Source of the DNA: Casuarina equisetifolia
Lineage: Eukaryota > Streptophyta > Magnoliopsida > Fagales > Casuarinaceae
Assembly: GCA_028551475.1 (NCBI GenBank)
Contig: CM052360.1
Location: 10,156,501 to 10,220,500, forward strand
Length of the DNA stretch: 64,000 bases
Reading direction: 5' to 3'
The position numbers and the translations under genes are program-made. The notes under the pieces are model-generated. The model had not been told where the DNA came from. It ran no database searches and worked only from the letters and a program-made list of their open reading frames with translations. This document shows, one piece after another, positions 50,299 through 63,349 of the stretch; the first letter of the stretch is position 1, and each line of letters begins with the position of its first letter.

Positions 50299-51202
50299 CA
50301 CCACGTATACCAACTGGTTCGAGGGAAATTAGAGATCTAGGTGATAAGATGATCTCTCCAACACATGTTATCAACGAAGAATAACTCCTCGTGAGATTCA
50401 ACTTTTCCTCTAGTAGACGGTTGGTAAGGACTTGGGGTCTCTCTAAAATTATTTGGCTTCTTTTCTTGGGCTTGAGTGTGGAAGAAGTTCCATGTAATCT
50501 TTGTTGGATCTTCCCCCTTATGCCTTTATCTTCGTCACACCATTTCCTTGTATGGAAATAATTGCATATTTTTGTCAAGAAGAGTGTGAAAACTACTTAG
50601 ATTGTTTCCATGTCAAGAACACTATTTCCACGTCATTGTTTTTTTTTTTTTTTTGGTATACTGAGTTTTGAAAAGAATAAATTCCTTAACATAAGATTAG
50701 AATTATGTTAAAAGGAAAAAGCCCTAATATACAAAAGCTGGATATATTATGATGAAATGTAGTAAGACTATTGTAGAGATTGTCCTATATTATTTGAAAA
50801 TCTTCTTTAAAATACAACTAGAGAACTTTGTGTGTAATAGTCAGTTCAAAGAGTTGAAGTGAAATTTGTTTTTTCAACAAAAAGTTGGTATTTTTACGTT
50901 TTTTGAGAGGTGGAGCAGCCCTTGAAAAACCCACCAAACAAAAACTTTACTCCCTTTGCTTTTTCATCTTTTATAGGTAGTTCATATTAGAATTAAGCTA
51001 GAATAACGTTACATTTTGATTTACTTTTACATTACAGGGAGCAACTATTCCAACAAGAGTAAAATCTTCTTATCATTACAAACCATTACAATAGCTAACA
51101 TAGTGCAACCTTCTTCAAAAACACTTTCCAATACAGAAATACATGATACTGTTATCATTATCATGTTTCTTTATTTGTGAAACATCCCATGCAACATGAA
51201 GC
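50299..51202. other. Intergenic: 3' side of the glycine-rich protein gene
   Basis: About 0.9 kb of spacer. The last 90 or so bases are probably the 3' untranslated region of the glycine-rich protein gene. The minus-strand open frame at 50291-50578 has no recognised domain. Confidence 0.5.
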
Positions 51203-52447
51203 TTAGTGGTGTCCAAAACTACCAACTCCTCCACTTGAGCCACCACCTCCGCCAAATCCACCCCCTCCACCAAATCCTCCCCCACCACCACCCCCTCCAC
51301 CAAATCCCCCGCCTCCTCCTCCTCCATATCCACCGCCAATGCCACCACCTTTGCCAAATCCTCCACCAGCTCCTCCTCCAAATCCACCACCTCCACCTTT
51401 ACCAAAGCCGCCACCAGCTCCTCCTCCAAATCCACCTCCTTTCCCATTACCACCTTCAACGCCACCACCTTCGCCAATTCCTCCACCAACTCCTCCTCCA
51501 AATCCACCACCCTTTCCCATGCCTCCACCCTTGCCAAAGCCACCTCCGGCACCACCACCAAGGCCACCACCCTTGCCAATGCCTCCACCCTTCCCAAAAC
51601 CACCTCCAGCACCACCACCAAAGCCACCACCAGCGTGACCACCCTTGCCAATGCCTCCACCCTTCCCAAAGCCACCTCCAGCACCACCTCCAGCTCCACC
51701 ACCAGCATGACCACCTTTCCCAAAACCACCTCCAGCACCACCACCGAAGCCACCACCGGCACCACCACCCTTGCCAATGCCACCGCCAGCTCCTCCTCCA
51801 AATCCACCACCCTTGCCAATGCTGCCACCTTTGCCAAAACCACCTCCAGCACCACCACCGAAGCCACCACCAGCACCACCACCCTTGCCAATGCCACCGC
51901 CAGCTCCTCCACCAAATCCACCACCCTTGCCAATGCCTCCACCTTTGCCAAAACCACCTCCAGCACCACCACCGAAGCCACCACCGGCACCACCACCCTT
52001 GCCAATGCCACCTCCAGCTCCTCCTCCAAATCCACCACCCTTGCCGATGCCTCCACCTCCAGCACCACCACCGAAGCCACCACCGGCACCACCACCCTTG
52101 CCAATGCCACCTCCAGCTCCTCCTCCAAATCCACCACCCTTGCCAATGCCTCCACCTCCAGCACCACCACCGAAGCCACCACCAGCACCACCACCCTTGC
52201 CGAAGCCACCGCCAGCACCTCCTCCAAATCCACCGCCCTTGCCAATCCCGTCCCCAAGGCCACCACCATTGCCAAACCCTCCACCGGCTCCAACTCCCCC
52301 AAACCCTCCGAAGTTTTCGATAGTTACAGACTCTTGTTTTTCCTCATTCTTCTCCACACTCACCAGATTCCTGGCAACCACACTCACCACAAGAACATGT
52401 AGACAAACTAAGGATAATAGAGAAACTCTCCCAATGCGTCGTCCCAT
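51203..52447 (-). CDS. Glycine-rich cell wall structural protein
   Basis: Secreted glycine-rich protein, probably incorporated into the cell wall. A single exon of 414 aa starts at 52447 and stops at 51203. Residues 1-25 form a signal peptide with two Arg pairs' worth of charge and a hydrophobic core (LLSLVCLHVLVVSVVA), with likely cleavage before RN. A short charged segment (VEKNEEKQESVTIENF) follows. The rest is Gly-rich, with modules such as GGGFGGGAGGG, GIGKGG and GGAGGGFGKGG. It ends in SSGGVGSFGHH. Repeats are organised at DNA level in units of 114 and 99 bp. The lack of Cys or RNA-binding domains separates it from the RRM-GRP and CCHC-GRP classes. The frame is intact. The precise role (wall strength, defence) is not readable. 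Confidence 0.93.
   Translation of the reverse strand: MGRRIGRVSLLSLVCLHVLVVSVVARNLVSVEKNEEKQESVTIENFGGFGGVGAGGGFGNGGGLGDGIGKGGGFGGGAGGGFGKGGGAGGGFGGGAGGGGIGKGGGFGGGAGGGIGKGGGAGGGFGGGAGGGGIGKGGGFGGGAGGGIGKGGGAGGGFGGGAGGGFGKGGGIGKGGGFGGGAGGGIGKGGGAGGGFGGGAGGGFGKGGSIGKGGGFGGGAGGGIGKGGGAGGGFGGGAGGGFGKGGHAGGGAGGGAGGGFGKGGGIGKGGHAGGGFGGGAGGGFGKGGGIGKGGGLGGGAGGGFGKGGGMGKGGGFGGGVGGGIGEGGGVEGGNGKGGGFGGGAGGGFGKGGGGGFGGGAGGGFGKGGGIGGGYGGGGGGGFGGGGGGGGGFGGGGGFGGGGGSSGGVGSFGHH
51761..52190 (-). repeat. Higher-order coding repeat inside the glycine-rich protein gene
   Basis: The marker ACCACCACCC followed by TTGCCAATGCCACC, or a near match, recurs at 51761, 51875, 51989, 52088 and 52187, giving periods of 114, 114, 99 and 99 bp (38 and 33 codons). 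The shorter unit lacks 15 bp. All periods are multiples of three, so copy-number change keeps the frame. Confidence 0.8.
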
Positions 52448-52505
52448 CTTGGGAGTTTCTTTAGGAGTACAAGCTTGTTTTTGTCGAAAGCTTCACAAGC
52501 ACAAG

Positions 52506-52517
52506 GATTTTTATAGT
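52506..52517 (-). promoter_or_regulatory. TATA box of the glycine-rich protein gene
   Basis: The minus strand reads GACTATAAAAAT about 60 bases upstream of the ATG at 52447. This is a canonical plant TATA element, implying a leader of about 30 bases. Confidence 0.65.
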
Positions 52518-55500
52518 CGAGAGACCCGCTTGCATTTGTATTAAATGGGTCTCAACTACTAACTGATCATCACTTTAATGCATACCCACAGTGACACCTT
52601 GTGATTGGTGCGTTTGCTTTTACGGCCGCACCTTCTCTCCTCACTGCTATTCACAGAAAGAAAACCCTAACCTGCAAATCTGACATTTACCCTCTGCAGC
52701 CCAGATGAGTAGGGTTTGAATCAATCAGGAAGGTTCCTACTGTCAAACTACCGGAATTATTGGAGCAGCTCTCTCCATTGGTTGGAAAGCTAGCACAAAC
52801 CCTACCCCCGATCGACCATTCAAGTTGAACACATGCAAACTCAGAAAGACAAAAACTAAAATTAAAATGTATGAGTAGCATAGACTCTTCTTTTTCCATA
52901 ACTCCTATGACCCAGGATTGGCTTGTGATCGTGGTACTGATGGTGTTGTTGATTGAAGATTGTCTCAAGCTGCAATGTCATTCATGGGTACCGAACGTAG
53001 TGTCAGTTCTAATGAAAACAACGAATAGCTTACGGTGCTTTAACAAAAGATAAGAAATTTACAGATTCACGTGGAATATGTGCACCAATGACTCGGATTA
53101 ATAAGTCTTTTGCACGCGATGGACCGAAGTACTATTTGCCAGTGTTAACCAGTGAAAGACGTGTTTCTGAGGGCCACCATATGATAAAAGCAATAATTGC
53201 ATCAGTACTGACAATTAAGTACTTGAAGCGTAGATCGTCCCAATTAATTGCAATTTAGGTCGACACTTGCCACCCTCCCTCTGCGCGGGCCCCTTTTTCT
53301 TTTTGATAACTTTGAGGTTTAATATTGAGAAATTTTATATGTGGCCGCCAAATAAAAAAAATATATTTTTTTTTCCTCTCTTCTTTCCAACTATAGCGCC
53401 TACCCAAAAATGATCAAATCCTTAATCCTAAAATGACAAGCCAACTCTTTCATGCTTCCGAACGCAAAAGCTTATCGTTTTAAATCTTTACCAGTTATCG
53501 GAATGCACAATGACATAAACAAAAGTCTAATAATCTGGACCGAGATAGACGATTCCAGTATTGCACATGAGCGGCCCTCTAGCACAAATAATTAGAAGAT
53601 GAAGAACATAACATGCTTTGGGATTTATTACGGTTTTAAGAAATAGCTCCTTCTTGCGCGTTTCCATGTGCCTGGTAGATGAAGACTTTAATACTTGTTG
53701 AAAAAAGATAAACATTTATTGGGTAGTCAATTCTCATCGAACAAGCTATGGACTAAATTCTGAAAATATCTATTTCGTATTACGCGAATATGCAATTTTG
53801 CTAGATTAAGGTTTTTGGATTGGGTTGTCTTGTCATCTTAACAAAGATGAGTTTGATAGCATCTCCTACGTTGAGGGGCCACCCACTTTATGACTTTGCT
53901 TCGAGGGCTTCAATGATCGATGCTGATGAGAACTCAAATCTAACGAATAATTGAATAGGGTAGGCTGTCAGCCATGTTCATTACCTGTCTACCTATTTCT
54001 AAGGTTATATGAATTGTCCTTCTTTTTTTATGTGGTAATGAACCATATATGTTTCAGCTGTGAAATTTGAAAAACATTATGTTCTGTGAGGAGAAATCGG
54101 TCGACCTCTGTAGAACATAACAATCATGTTACTGCAGCGGGTGGAATTTTGTATCTGATGGTATCTATCATATTTGGACGGAAAGAAAAACTATACCAAT
54201 ACTTAAGGCTGCAAAGTTTCCGTCTGGAAAAAGGAATTTTTGAATTGGTTTGTCTCATTTTAGTATGGTGAAAATTGTTCACAAAATATTTCTTCTGATG
54301 ATGATCTTTCTCTGTTTGTCCCACTGGTCAGCATCCTGGGACTGTGTTTGAATTTCAACGCCATCAAACGAAACCATGGGAGGTTGGAGGATTCGTATAA
54401 TGACTGCAAGTTCTCTATCTTTTTTCATTTTTTAATCAATTTCCTTCATTATAGTGAGAAAATGCCCTATCCCATTTGAAGGGCTTAACAAACGAAATCT
54501 GTAGTCAGAAAATTGGAATAACACATCCCATTTGAAGGCCAAATACCCGTAAGTTCCAATAGCTAAATACGCGTTTCTTTAAGAAAGCAAAGGCCATAGT
54601 TGGAGGTTAAATACTTAACGTCGTAAAGTCTTTATTTTGTCCCGAGACATTACTCAAGGAAATCAACTCTACTACCATCATCTTAAGACCCTTAAGTTTT
54701 CTTTTCTGATGGACTTCAAATTGTCTTTCATTATAATATCATCTGCAGATATATACAAATGTTATTAAATCACACAAAATTTTGTTCTTCTTAACCTGGT
54801 TAGCAGATAAAACTTGTATGGAAAAAATAAGGGAGAATATTCTTTAGCTTAGAAGCTTTTCAAGAGTTGCCAGCGAAATAAAGAACACGACTTTCCCATT
54901 TAGCTCGTAAAGATGATATAATGAAAGCATATAATATAGTTAGATGGGAATTTATCAAGGTCTCTTAATTAATATTGATGGTTATTCCACCGGAGATTGA
55001 AGGGTTTCAACCCCATGATACTATGTCGTCTTATATATTCATAGTCATCATGAAATTTTTCTGTTATTTATTGAATAGTCAACTCATAAAAAAGTAAAAC
55101 AAGGTATTTACTTCCGTTTGGAGGCATAACAAGAATGACCAACAATTGGGTTTGCATTTCCCTCTTATGTCGCTAAGACTCAGATGGTAACGTATTCTTT
55201 GTTTTTAATTCATTTTTTCAAGTCCACTAAAAAAGAAATTCATTAATAAGTCTGAGCATTTCGTGTGATACTTTCGTTGAAAAAGGAACAACTTGAGTAG
55301 TTAAGCTAAAGTGGCTTGCTTCTTCCCAAAGCTTAGTTCTTCCTAGGATTACTAAGCATATACGGAACTTGTGTGGACGCGACAGCCAATGATTCAGTCC
55401 CGTACTTCCAATTCCTTTCTTCTTAGTAACAACACTTTGTTATGCGAAAGAAAAACTAACTTTACTATTGAAAATGCTTATTTAAAAAGTGTAAATCTAC

Positions 55501-58500
55501 TTGTTTCATGGCTTGCTCCCTAACTTAGTATGCTTATAGATTAAAACCTCATGGCTTGCTCCCTAACTTTAAGTGCCTGTGTGCCATTGTCACCATCCTT
55601 TCCTTTAGGGGAAAGGTTCCTTAACTCCGATTCAAGCGAACGATGATGTGGTCAGAAAGATTTGCCGACAACTATGCAATAAAAATTAGAGGTACTTTAA
55701 AGATATTTCATAGAAAGAGAAAGGTGGTGAATCTTGTGATATGCGCTTGCCGACCTCCATAGTAACTGGCAGGCCATCGACATCCACCTGGAATCGTGAA
55801 CAGCGTTTGACACTCAAAATGAATACATATTTCATGTAGATGCTGGGATTTGGTTGAAGATGAGAAGGCAACGGAAGTCCGTCTGGATACAGAGAGCAAG
55901 TCTTAAAGTCCCACCCAAAATTTTCGGCAATTAAATGCGCACATGTCCAACAAAACTTGTCTAATTAAAAAGACATTAAATCATTTGGGTAAAAATCCGT
56001 GCCCCCATAGGCAGTTGCAGCAGCTTTATATTGTCATGAAGTTGGAAGCAACCTGGCCGAGCTTTTTAACACCTCCGAGATGAGAGATGCTAAAGACTGT
56101 GAACTTGTCTCAGGATAAGCATGATGGCAAAGAAGTCCCTATGTATAATTTTCTGCACTTTGTAGTTGGAGACTGGTGGGAAGAAATCTCAAGAATTGAT
56201 CAGAAAATGTGAGATGAGTATTACCATCTTTTCTACAAAACAATCTGTCAACAACGATGAGACAGTCCATGTGGGGAACCGACATCAACCTTTAGTTGTG
56301 AAGCAATTTATGTTGCACCATGCATGCAGGCTGTCTCAATTTGCATGCATCGTGTGGTACTATTAATAATTTTTTGAACATTTTTCTTTTCTTTTTTCCG
56401 TTTCCTTTTTTAAGATTTGATAGATCCTTCCGAGAAAGCCTTGTCTACATGTAGCATCGTCTCTTTCTATCTATAAGACAAAAATGGACTCGATATAACT
56501 AATAGATCTGAGGCAAATCCAACATGTAAAGCTTTCACAGTCCATGGGACTTTAAACGATGGCCTCGCTCTCTTGGATGCTCTTCTGTCACTTACAAATG
56601 GAAATAATGATGCCATGCCCAAGCGCGGAAGCAGTTTGGTCGTACCCCGGCCCAGAACTGACAAGACCTGCCACTCAAGCATCAACTTCATAAACGGGCC
56701 GATGGTCCAAACTAGGACCGAGTCGTAGGTTGGACCATCGATCAGAATCTTAGTGGGGTTGTGTTGGGTCTATTAAACATTGTATTTATGGCAGACGGGT
56801 GTACCTTGGTATTCCATTTAAAATCTTAAATTTATGATATCAAGATATTTTACTCTCTAATCAATAAAATGTAGTTGATCATCTGCTAGCTCATAAGCTA
56901 ACAAAATTTGAAACCAAGAAGTCCCCAATTGGCCAATATATGTGTTTCAAATGAAAAAAAAAAAGAAGAAAAAAAAAAAGAATGCGAAACATACAAGAAA
57001 GATCTTTATATAAATTTTCTGGTATTAAATTTTGCTAAATAATTGATACTGCATTATCTTTTAATAAGAGTCTTGGAGAAGAAAAAATATAAAAGAAATT
57101 TTTTTCATTATCATCACCTAGTTGGAGTGATAGCGAAGTTTTGAAAAAAAGAAAAAAGAGAAGAAAAATTATCACGTCCAGTTTAGTGTCAGTGGGCCAC
57201 TTTCCCCCAGAGTCAAATTATAATATCGATTGTTCGAGGTGGAGACTTTCTTTCCACTCCTCATACTGATGCAGACTGCATACCTAACCATGATATAAAA
57301 AATTACAGTATATTTGGTATATTTGCAACCTGTGAGAAAGCAGTTGAGGGGACGCTTGATGACTTGATAAGGAGCGACGGCGTACACAAATATGTCTTAT
57401 CAGTTTCGTCTTGATTGGGAAAGATAAGAAACCAGCAATGGTTTCTGGAGTGGATTTCCCTACCAAACCCTAGTTTTATGGAGTGGATTTGATGGGTCAT
57501 TAGTATCATGCCGGTTGCTGTTAGGGATAAGAAAATAATTTCCCGTTTACGGTGCATGTGGTCTGCATAAACGAAACTAAAGAAGGAACCAAGTATATAG
57601 TCAAACCACGCATTGCTTTATACAAATTTTTATTTACTTGTATAGTCTAAAGGAAGGTGAAAGATAATCAATCTATGAAAGGAGATTAGGACAGGAAAAC
57701 ATGAAATGCAATATTTCTCCAGCTACCTCATATCATCATGCAAAAAGGGAAAATAATGTCACAAATTTCTAAACATCCTTATAGATTCAAATTAGTCAAA
57801 TTTACACAGAAAATGACACATAATGTAATGTCTAAACTCATATTGAGGTGAGGGGACATGTTACAGTGTAAATATTTAATCTTATACTATTAAAATATAA
57901 AATTATGTGTCTAGTTAAATGTGATTAATTCTAAAGTAAATATGAACTTTCTTTACATAATATTTAAATTCATATTGAATTTATTTTACTCTGTGTAACC
58001 TTAACCTAATAATGCTCAATATGTAATAAATGTACATAAGATAAGAGTTTTACACCAAAAGAAAATGATTTATAAAATAAAATTTAAATGAAAAAATAAC
58101 CCTCTAATAGTTGAGCTAATTTTAGATTAGAGCTGTAAACCTTTTACACCCATATTGGTTGTGGACGTAAATACCCTATTTAGAAAATAATTGCTTCTAT
58201 GTTGCCTTTTAGTCTTTAAACTGAAGACGTTGATCGAAATCACATGGTTTGCCTCCCAACGGACTCGTCTGCAAAAAAAAGCCATTCAGAGACTCCAAAA
58301 ACATCACTTGGGTTGGTAGCAATATCTTGTCTATTTCTTGACAAAGAGATGCTTAGTGCACAAATAGCTCGTCTCAACTCCGGCAAATATCTGTGGATGA
58401 GCTGGCAAACTCCGGCTTCTTTCTGCCTAGAAAATAATTAACTAAGACGTAAGAAAAGTACTGTCGACAAGATTACAATTTGGAGAGAGACCAACTTTCA

Positions 58501-60189
58501 AGATAATTGCCTCTAAAAGAAGTTTTGTCTATTCCCTTGAAACTCCATCCAAATAAATCTTATGGACATTACAATCGGGTTCTCTTCAGTGATAGTAACG
58601 ATCTAACCATTACAATCTCTGTATTTCCTGCAGAAGTAACAGAAAAAGATGGATCTTGTGCAGAAGCCGTAAGTACCATTGTCCATAGTTTTCTAGACGA
58701 ACGATTTTTGGCGACCAGGCTCACCATGTTTTGTGGAGTTGACCTGGGCTTAAGAGGACAAAGAAATTTAGGTAAGCACGTACCTAATGAGTCTAAGTCA
58801 CAGGATTCAGGGACGATTTGCTATTGAGTTTGGCGTGAAAGGTTGGCTTCTTGAAAGGGATTGGTAAATAGTTATTTGCGCCATGTTCCGCAGGATTGAC
58901 AAGAAGATCATGCATGAGATAGGCCAAGTTAGGTCAGGAAACACACTTTCCTTTTACCGGCCATATATTTTTATGACATCGAAAGACCTTGTTAGCTTTT
59001 CGGCAAGATGTATGGACGCCGGTCCACTTTACTCAGAAAGAACTTTCTGCAGAAATTAGTCCATAGAAAATAGAGATGGCACAGTGGCTTTGGAAAGAAG
59101 CAAAGCCACGATGTTTGAGCATTTTGTTCTTTCCGAGGATGTCCAGGAGGGCCGTAGCCTTTTGTTCGGGACTCCAGATATGTGGAAATTCAGAGGGACA
59201 GATGATCATCCTTAAACCGAGGAAGCTATGCTTGCTGTCTGCATCAACGTAACATTTCTAGTTCCTCAGTTAGGACAAATGTATCCTCTAAGCTATTTGC
59301 ATTATCATGTATATGATTGACTACGGCCCAGTGAAAACGAATAAAACGTTTAAATTTTGGGAAGAACTTCGTTTTCCACATGTATATACAAAGTTTTTCC
59401 GACCTCATGTTTCATGTGGTCTTCTTAAAACCCTTAAACAAAGGGTCAACTTCAACTACCACCATGTTACTCAAAACAAAGTTTCTCCTTTCATGCATTT
59501 GGGTCCGCTAATAGCTCGTCTTTAACCATTACAGGGAACCAATTGCGTACCAAAACCTTGTCTTCTTTTAAATTTACTGACTATGACTTTCCAGGCGAGC
59601 GAAGTTACTTGACGAGCTTCTTAGCGTCATACAAGGCAAACAATAACTCCAGTTATGCATTCTTGAAATTGAAAGATTACAAGCGAATAACATTTTAATT
59701 AAGTTATTTTATGTTCAGAGATTGACTGCAAAGTAAAAGAGATAAAAGACGAGATATTTCTTGTCAACTCGACTTTAGTGAACCATGTAATCGAACAAAA
59801 AACAAATGTACAAAATCTTTAGTTTTTGTGTTTTGTCGGCATAGGCCTGGAAAGTTGAAATATCTTGATGTGGAAAAAAAAATTCCATCGAAACATGCAG
59901 TTTTTGGAGATTCTAATTTACCATATATTACATTTTTAGACTTAAAAATTAATCTTCCGGAATAATTCCTTGCAAATGGATCATTTTGTTATTTTTTTTA
60001 TACCTAAATATTTCACTAGGAACATTTCTAAGTACGTATATTGTTGTAGTTACAATTTATTGTCACATGGATCTTATGGAAATCATTTCTATTTTATTTT
60101 TAGGAAAAGAACCAAAAAGAAAAAAGAAAACTAAAAACAAAAAAGGGTAAGGTTATAATTTACCCACATTGGCCATTATTGCCCTTGTC
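52518..60189. other. Long intergenic stretch, no supported gene
   Basis: About 7.7 kb. It contains AT-rich spacer, a 43-bp-offset direct repeat of CATGGCTTGCTCCCTAACTT at 55507 and 55550, and several open frames shorter than 110 codons (for example 55686-55899 minus and 58507-58827 plus) in which I recognise no family. No paired LTRs or terminal inverted repeats were seen. Confidence 0.5.
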
Positions 60190-63100
60190 CTAAACTTCAC
60201 TTCAATAATGTTCTCTATGCTCCTCGTTTCCAGCATAATTTGCTTTCTGTTAAAAAACTAACCAATGACAATAATTGTGTGGCTCTTTTCTTCAACCAAT
60301 TCTGTGTTTTTCAGGACCATACGACTAGGGACTCTGATCGAGCTCGGCAAGGCTGACCATGGGCTTTACTATCTTTGTTTTGATTTTCCTACTCATTTCC
60401 ATTTTGTTTTTTTTTATTATTTAGCTTCCATTCAAACTCATTTTTGTACTCCAACTCAACCTTCAGGTTGTAATTTCATTTCTATCAATAATATTTCTTA
60501 TGAGCTTTTACATAAACGATTGAGTTATTCTTCTTTGAAAACTCTTACTTCTTTTGGTCACTCCATTACTTGTCCTCCTTTCACCTACATTGTGTGTCCC
60601 CTCACCAAACAAACACGCCAACCTTTCCCCACCCATCATAGTACCACTTGTTCCATTTTCGAGTTGGTACATATGGATGTTTGGGGTCCTCATTGGACTC
60701 CTACCTACGATGGTACTAGATACTTTCTTATCATTGTGGATGATTTTTCTCATGCTACTTGGACATTTCTTCTTAAATTTAAAAGTCAAGTTTTTTTCAA
60801 AATTCAATACTTTCTCTCACTTGTCCAAACCCAATTTGGCTCTCTTGTCCGACGCATTCGTTCTGACAACAGTGCCGAATTTTTCTCCTCTGAATGTCAC
60901 TCTTTCCTCTTTCAACTTGGCATCTTGCATGAATCCTCTCGCGTCTACACTCCCCAGTAAAATGGAGTTGTTGAACGCAAACATCGACATCTATTAGATG
61001 TTGCTCGAGCCTTGATGTTTCAAGCTCACATCCCTCCTTCTTTTTGGGGCGAATGCCTCCTCACTGCCACTTACCTTATCAATCGTCTCCTTTCTTCCTC
61101 TCTTCATGGTCTTAGCCCTTTTGAAAAACTTTTTGGCAAACCTCCTATCCTTGATTATCTTCGTGTTTTTGGTTGCTGTTGTTATGCTACCACCTTAGGT
61201 GTTCGTGACAAATTTAGCCCTCGTGCCACTCCTTGCATTTTCATGGGTTACCCCTCCTCTCAGAAGGGTTACCGTTTATATGATCCTGCTACTCGCCATT
61301 TCTTTGTTAGTCGTGATGTTATTTTTCAAGAAACGGTCTTCCCATTCTCTTTTTCTTCTCGTTCTTCTTCTGCTTCTTTGCCCACTACGGACAGCTTGTC
61401 AGCCCCGATGCCTCTGATTCTTTCTTATCCCGATTCTTATACCTCATCCTCCTTACCCGTTGACTTACCTAATTTTCCCGATTGTCCCTCTCCTCTAGTT
61501 ACCTCTCCCAAGTCACTACCTACTGACTCCACCCCTCATTCCTCCACCATCCCCGCTACCGACCCTCATATTTCCCTATCCCTTGTTCCTTCTGAGCCTT
61601 CTCTTCGCCGTTTTACCCGTTCTACCCACCCTCATATTTGGACCTTGGACTATTTGTGTCCTACCCTCCCTAACTCTTCATGCACCTCTTTATATCCCAT
61701 CTCCAACTATGTTTCCCTCCACAATTGTCACATTCCTTATCAACACTTTATTGCCTCCATCTCTGCCACCTAAGAACCTTCCTACTACCATGAAACTGTT
61801 ACTAACCCTCATTGGGTTGCTGTCATGGATGCTGAGCTTGCTGCCCTTGAGGCAAACCATACTTGGGATGTGGTTCCTTTGCCTCCTGGTCGACGTCCTA
61901 TTGGATGTAAATAGGTCTACAAGATCAAGTACCATGCCAATGGTTTCATTGATCGTTACAAAGCTCGCCTAGTCGTTAAAGGTTTTAGTCAGCGTGAAGG
62001 GATTGACTTTCAGGACACCTTTTCTCCTACAGCGAAGCATGTCATTGTCTGTCTCATTCTTACTATTGTTGTTGTTCATCACTGGCCACTTTATCAGATG
62101 GATGTCCAAAACGTCTTTCTCTATGGTGATATTTTTGAGGAATTTTATATGCAGCTTCCCCCCAGATTTCACAATCAGGGGGAGTCTCTTGTTTGTAGAT
62201 TGTGAAAATCTCTCTATGGGTTGAAGCAAGCTTCTAGGCAATGGAATGCAAAATTTACTGGAGTCTTACTTGCCCATGGTTTCACACAATCCTACCATGA
62301 CTACTCCTTGTTCACTAAAAGGAGAGGTACTTCCTTTGTAGCTTTACTTATTTATGTTGACGACATCTTGATTACAGAAAATAGTCAAGAGGTAATCTCA
62401 GATTTCAAGCAATATCTGCATGCTACTTTCTTGATGAAAGACCTTGGTCCATCCAAATTTTTCTTGGGTCTTGAAATTACTTGATCTCCAGATGGCATAG
62501 CATTGAGTCAACGAAAATACGCATTAGAATTGATTTCTGAAGCAGGCCTTACTGGATTCAAGCCATCCTTGATTCCTATGGAACAAAATAAGAAATTCAC
62601 AAGCATTGAGTATGATACGAGTTCTGAAGAAAAGTTAGATGATCCACCTCTTGCTGATCCATCAGTATATCAGTGACTTGTTGGCAGATTAATTTACCTG
62701 ATACTCACCAGACCTGATATTACTTTCCCGGTCCAACTTCTTAGTCAATTTATGCATGATCCGAAACAGTCCCACATAGAGGCTGCTTTAAAAGTCATTA
62801 GATACCTCAAGAGTTACCCAGGGCTTGGTCTCATGTTTCCATCCTCATCTCAGTTTAAGCTGCGTGCTTATTGTGACTTTGACTACAACACATGTCCTAT
62901 GACAAGACGATCCACCACCGGATTCTGTATTATGTTGGGCAATTCTCTGATATCATGGCAGTCCAAGAAACAACCAACTGTCTCATTATCTTCCGCAGAA
63001 GCAGAATATCGAGCCATGCAGGTCACCACTTATGAAATAGTTTGGATCATTGGATTACTTAAGGATTTCAGTTTTTGCATGAAGCGTCCTGCACTACTAC

Positions 63101-63340
63101 ATTGTGACAATGAAGCTGCAGAGAAGATCGCAACTAATCCCATTTTCCATGAGCGTACTAAGCACATTGAAGTCGAATGCCATTATGTCCGAGAAAAGCT
63201 TCAACAAGGAATCATCACTATAAGACATATTTCCACAAAAGAATAACTTGCAGATTTATTAACAAAGGCACTTTGCAGTAAACAGCATTGGCATCTTCTC
63301 TCCAAGCTCAGAGTATTTGACTTGTTCAAATCTCTGGCTT

Positions 63341-63349
63341 GAGGGGGAG
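63341..63349 (+). other. Polypurine tract of the copia element
   Basis: The sequence GAGGGGGAG immediately precedes the TG start of the LTR and overlaps the end of the pol frame. It is the expected plus-strand priming site. Confidence 0.75.

Noticed and set aside
51203-52447. Regular repeats that might suggest a CRISPR array
   Set aside because: There are no unique spacers, the period is coding and a multiple of three, and the DNA is plant nuclear.
51115-52544. Long open frames on both strands over the glycine-rich protein gene (up to 395 codons, rich in Val/Leu/Ala, His/Gln, Ser/Thr or Pro)
   Set aside because: They arise because GGN/CCN codon repeats lack stops in every frame. Only the minus frame starting at 52447 has a signal peptide, a TATA box and family character. 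A Pro-rich plus-strand protein is an expected mirror image.
58507-58827. 106-codon open frame in the right-hand gene-poor region
   Set aside because: It reads like ordinary protein composition, but no family was recognised and no exons fit beside it. It would need BLASTP to decide.
60100-60200. 5' LTR of the copia element
   Set aside because: No sequence resembling TGTTAATGCACAGC or the rest of the 3' LTR was found upstream of 60190.
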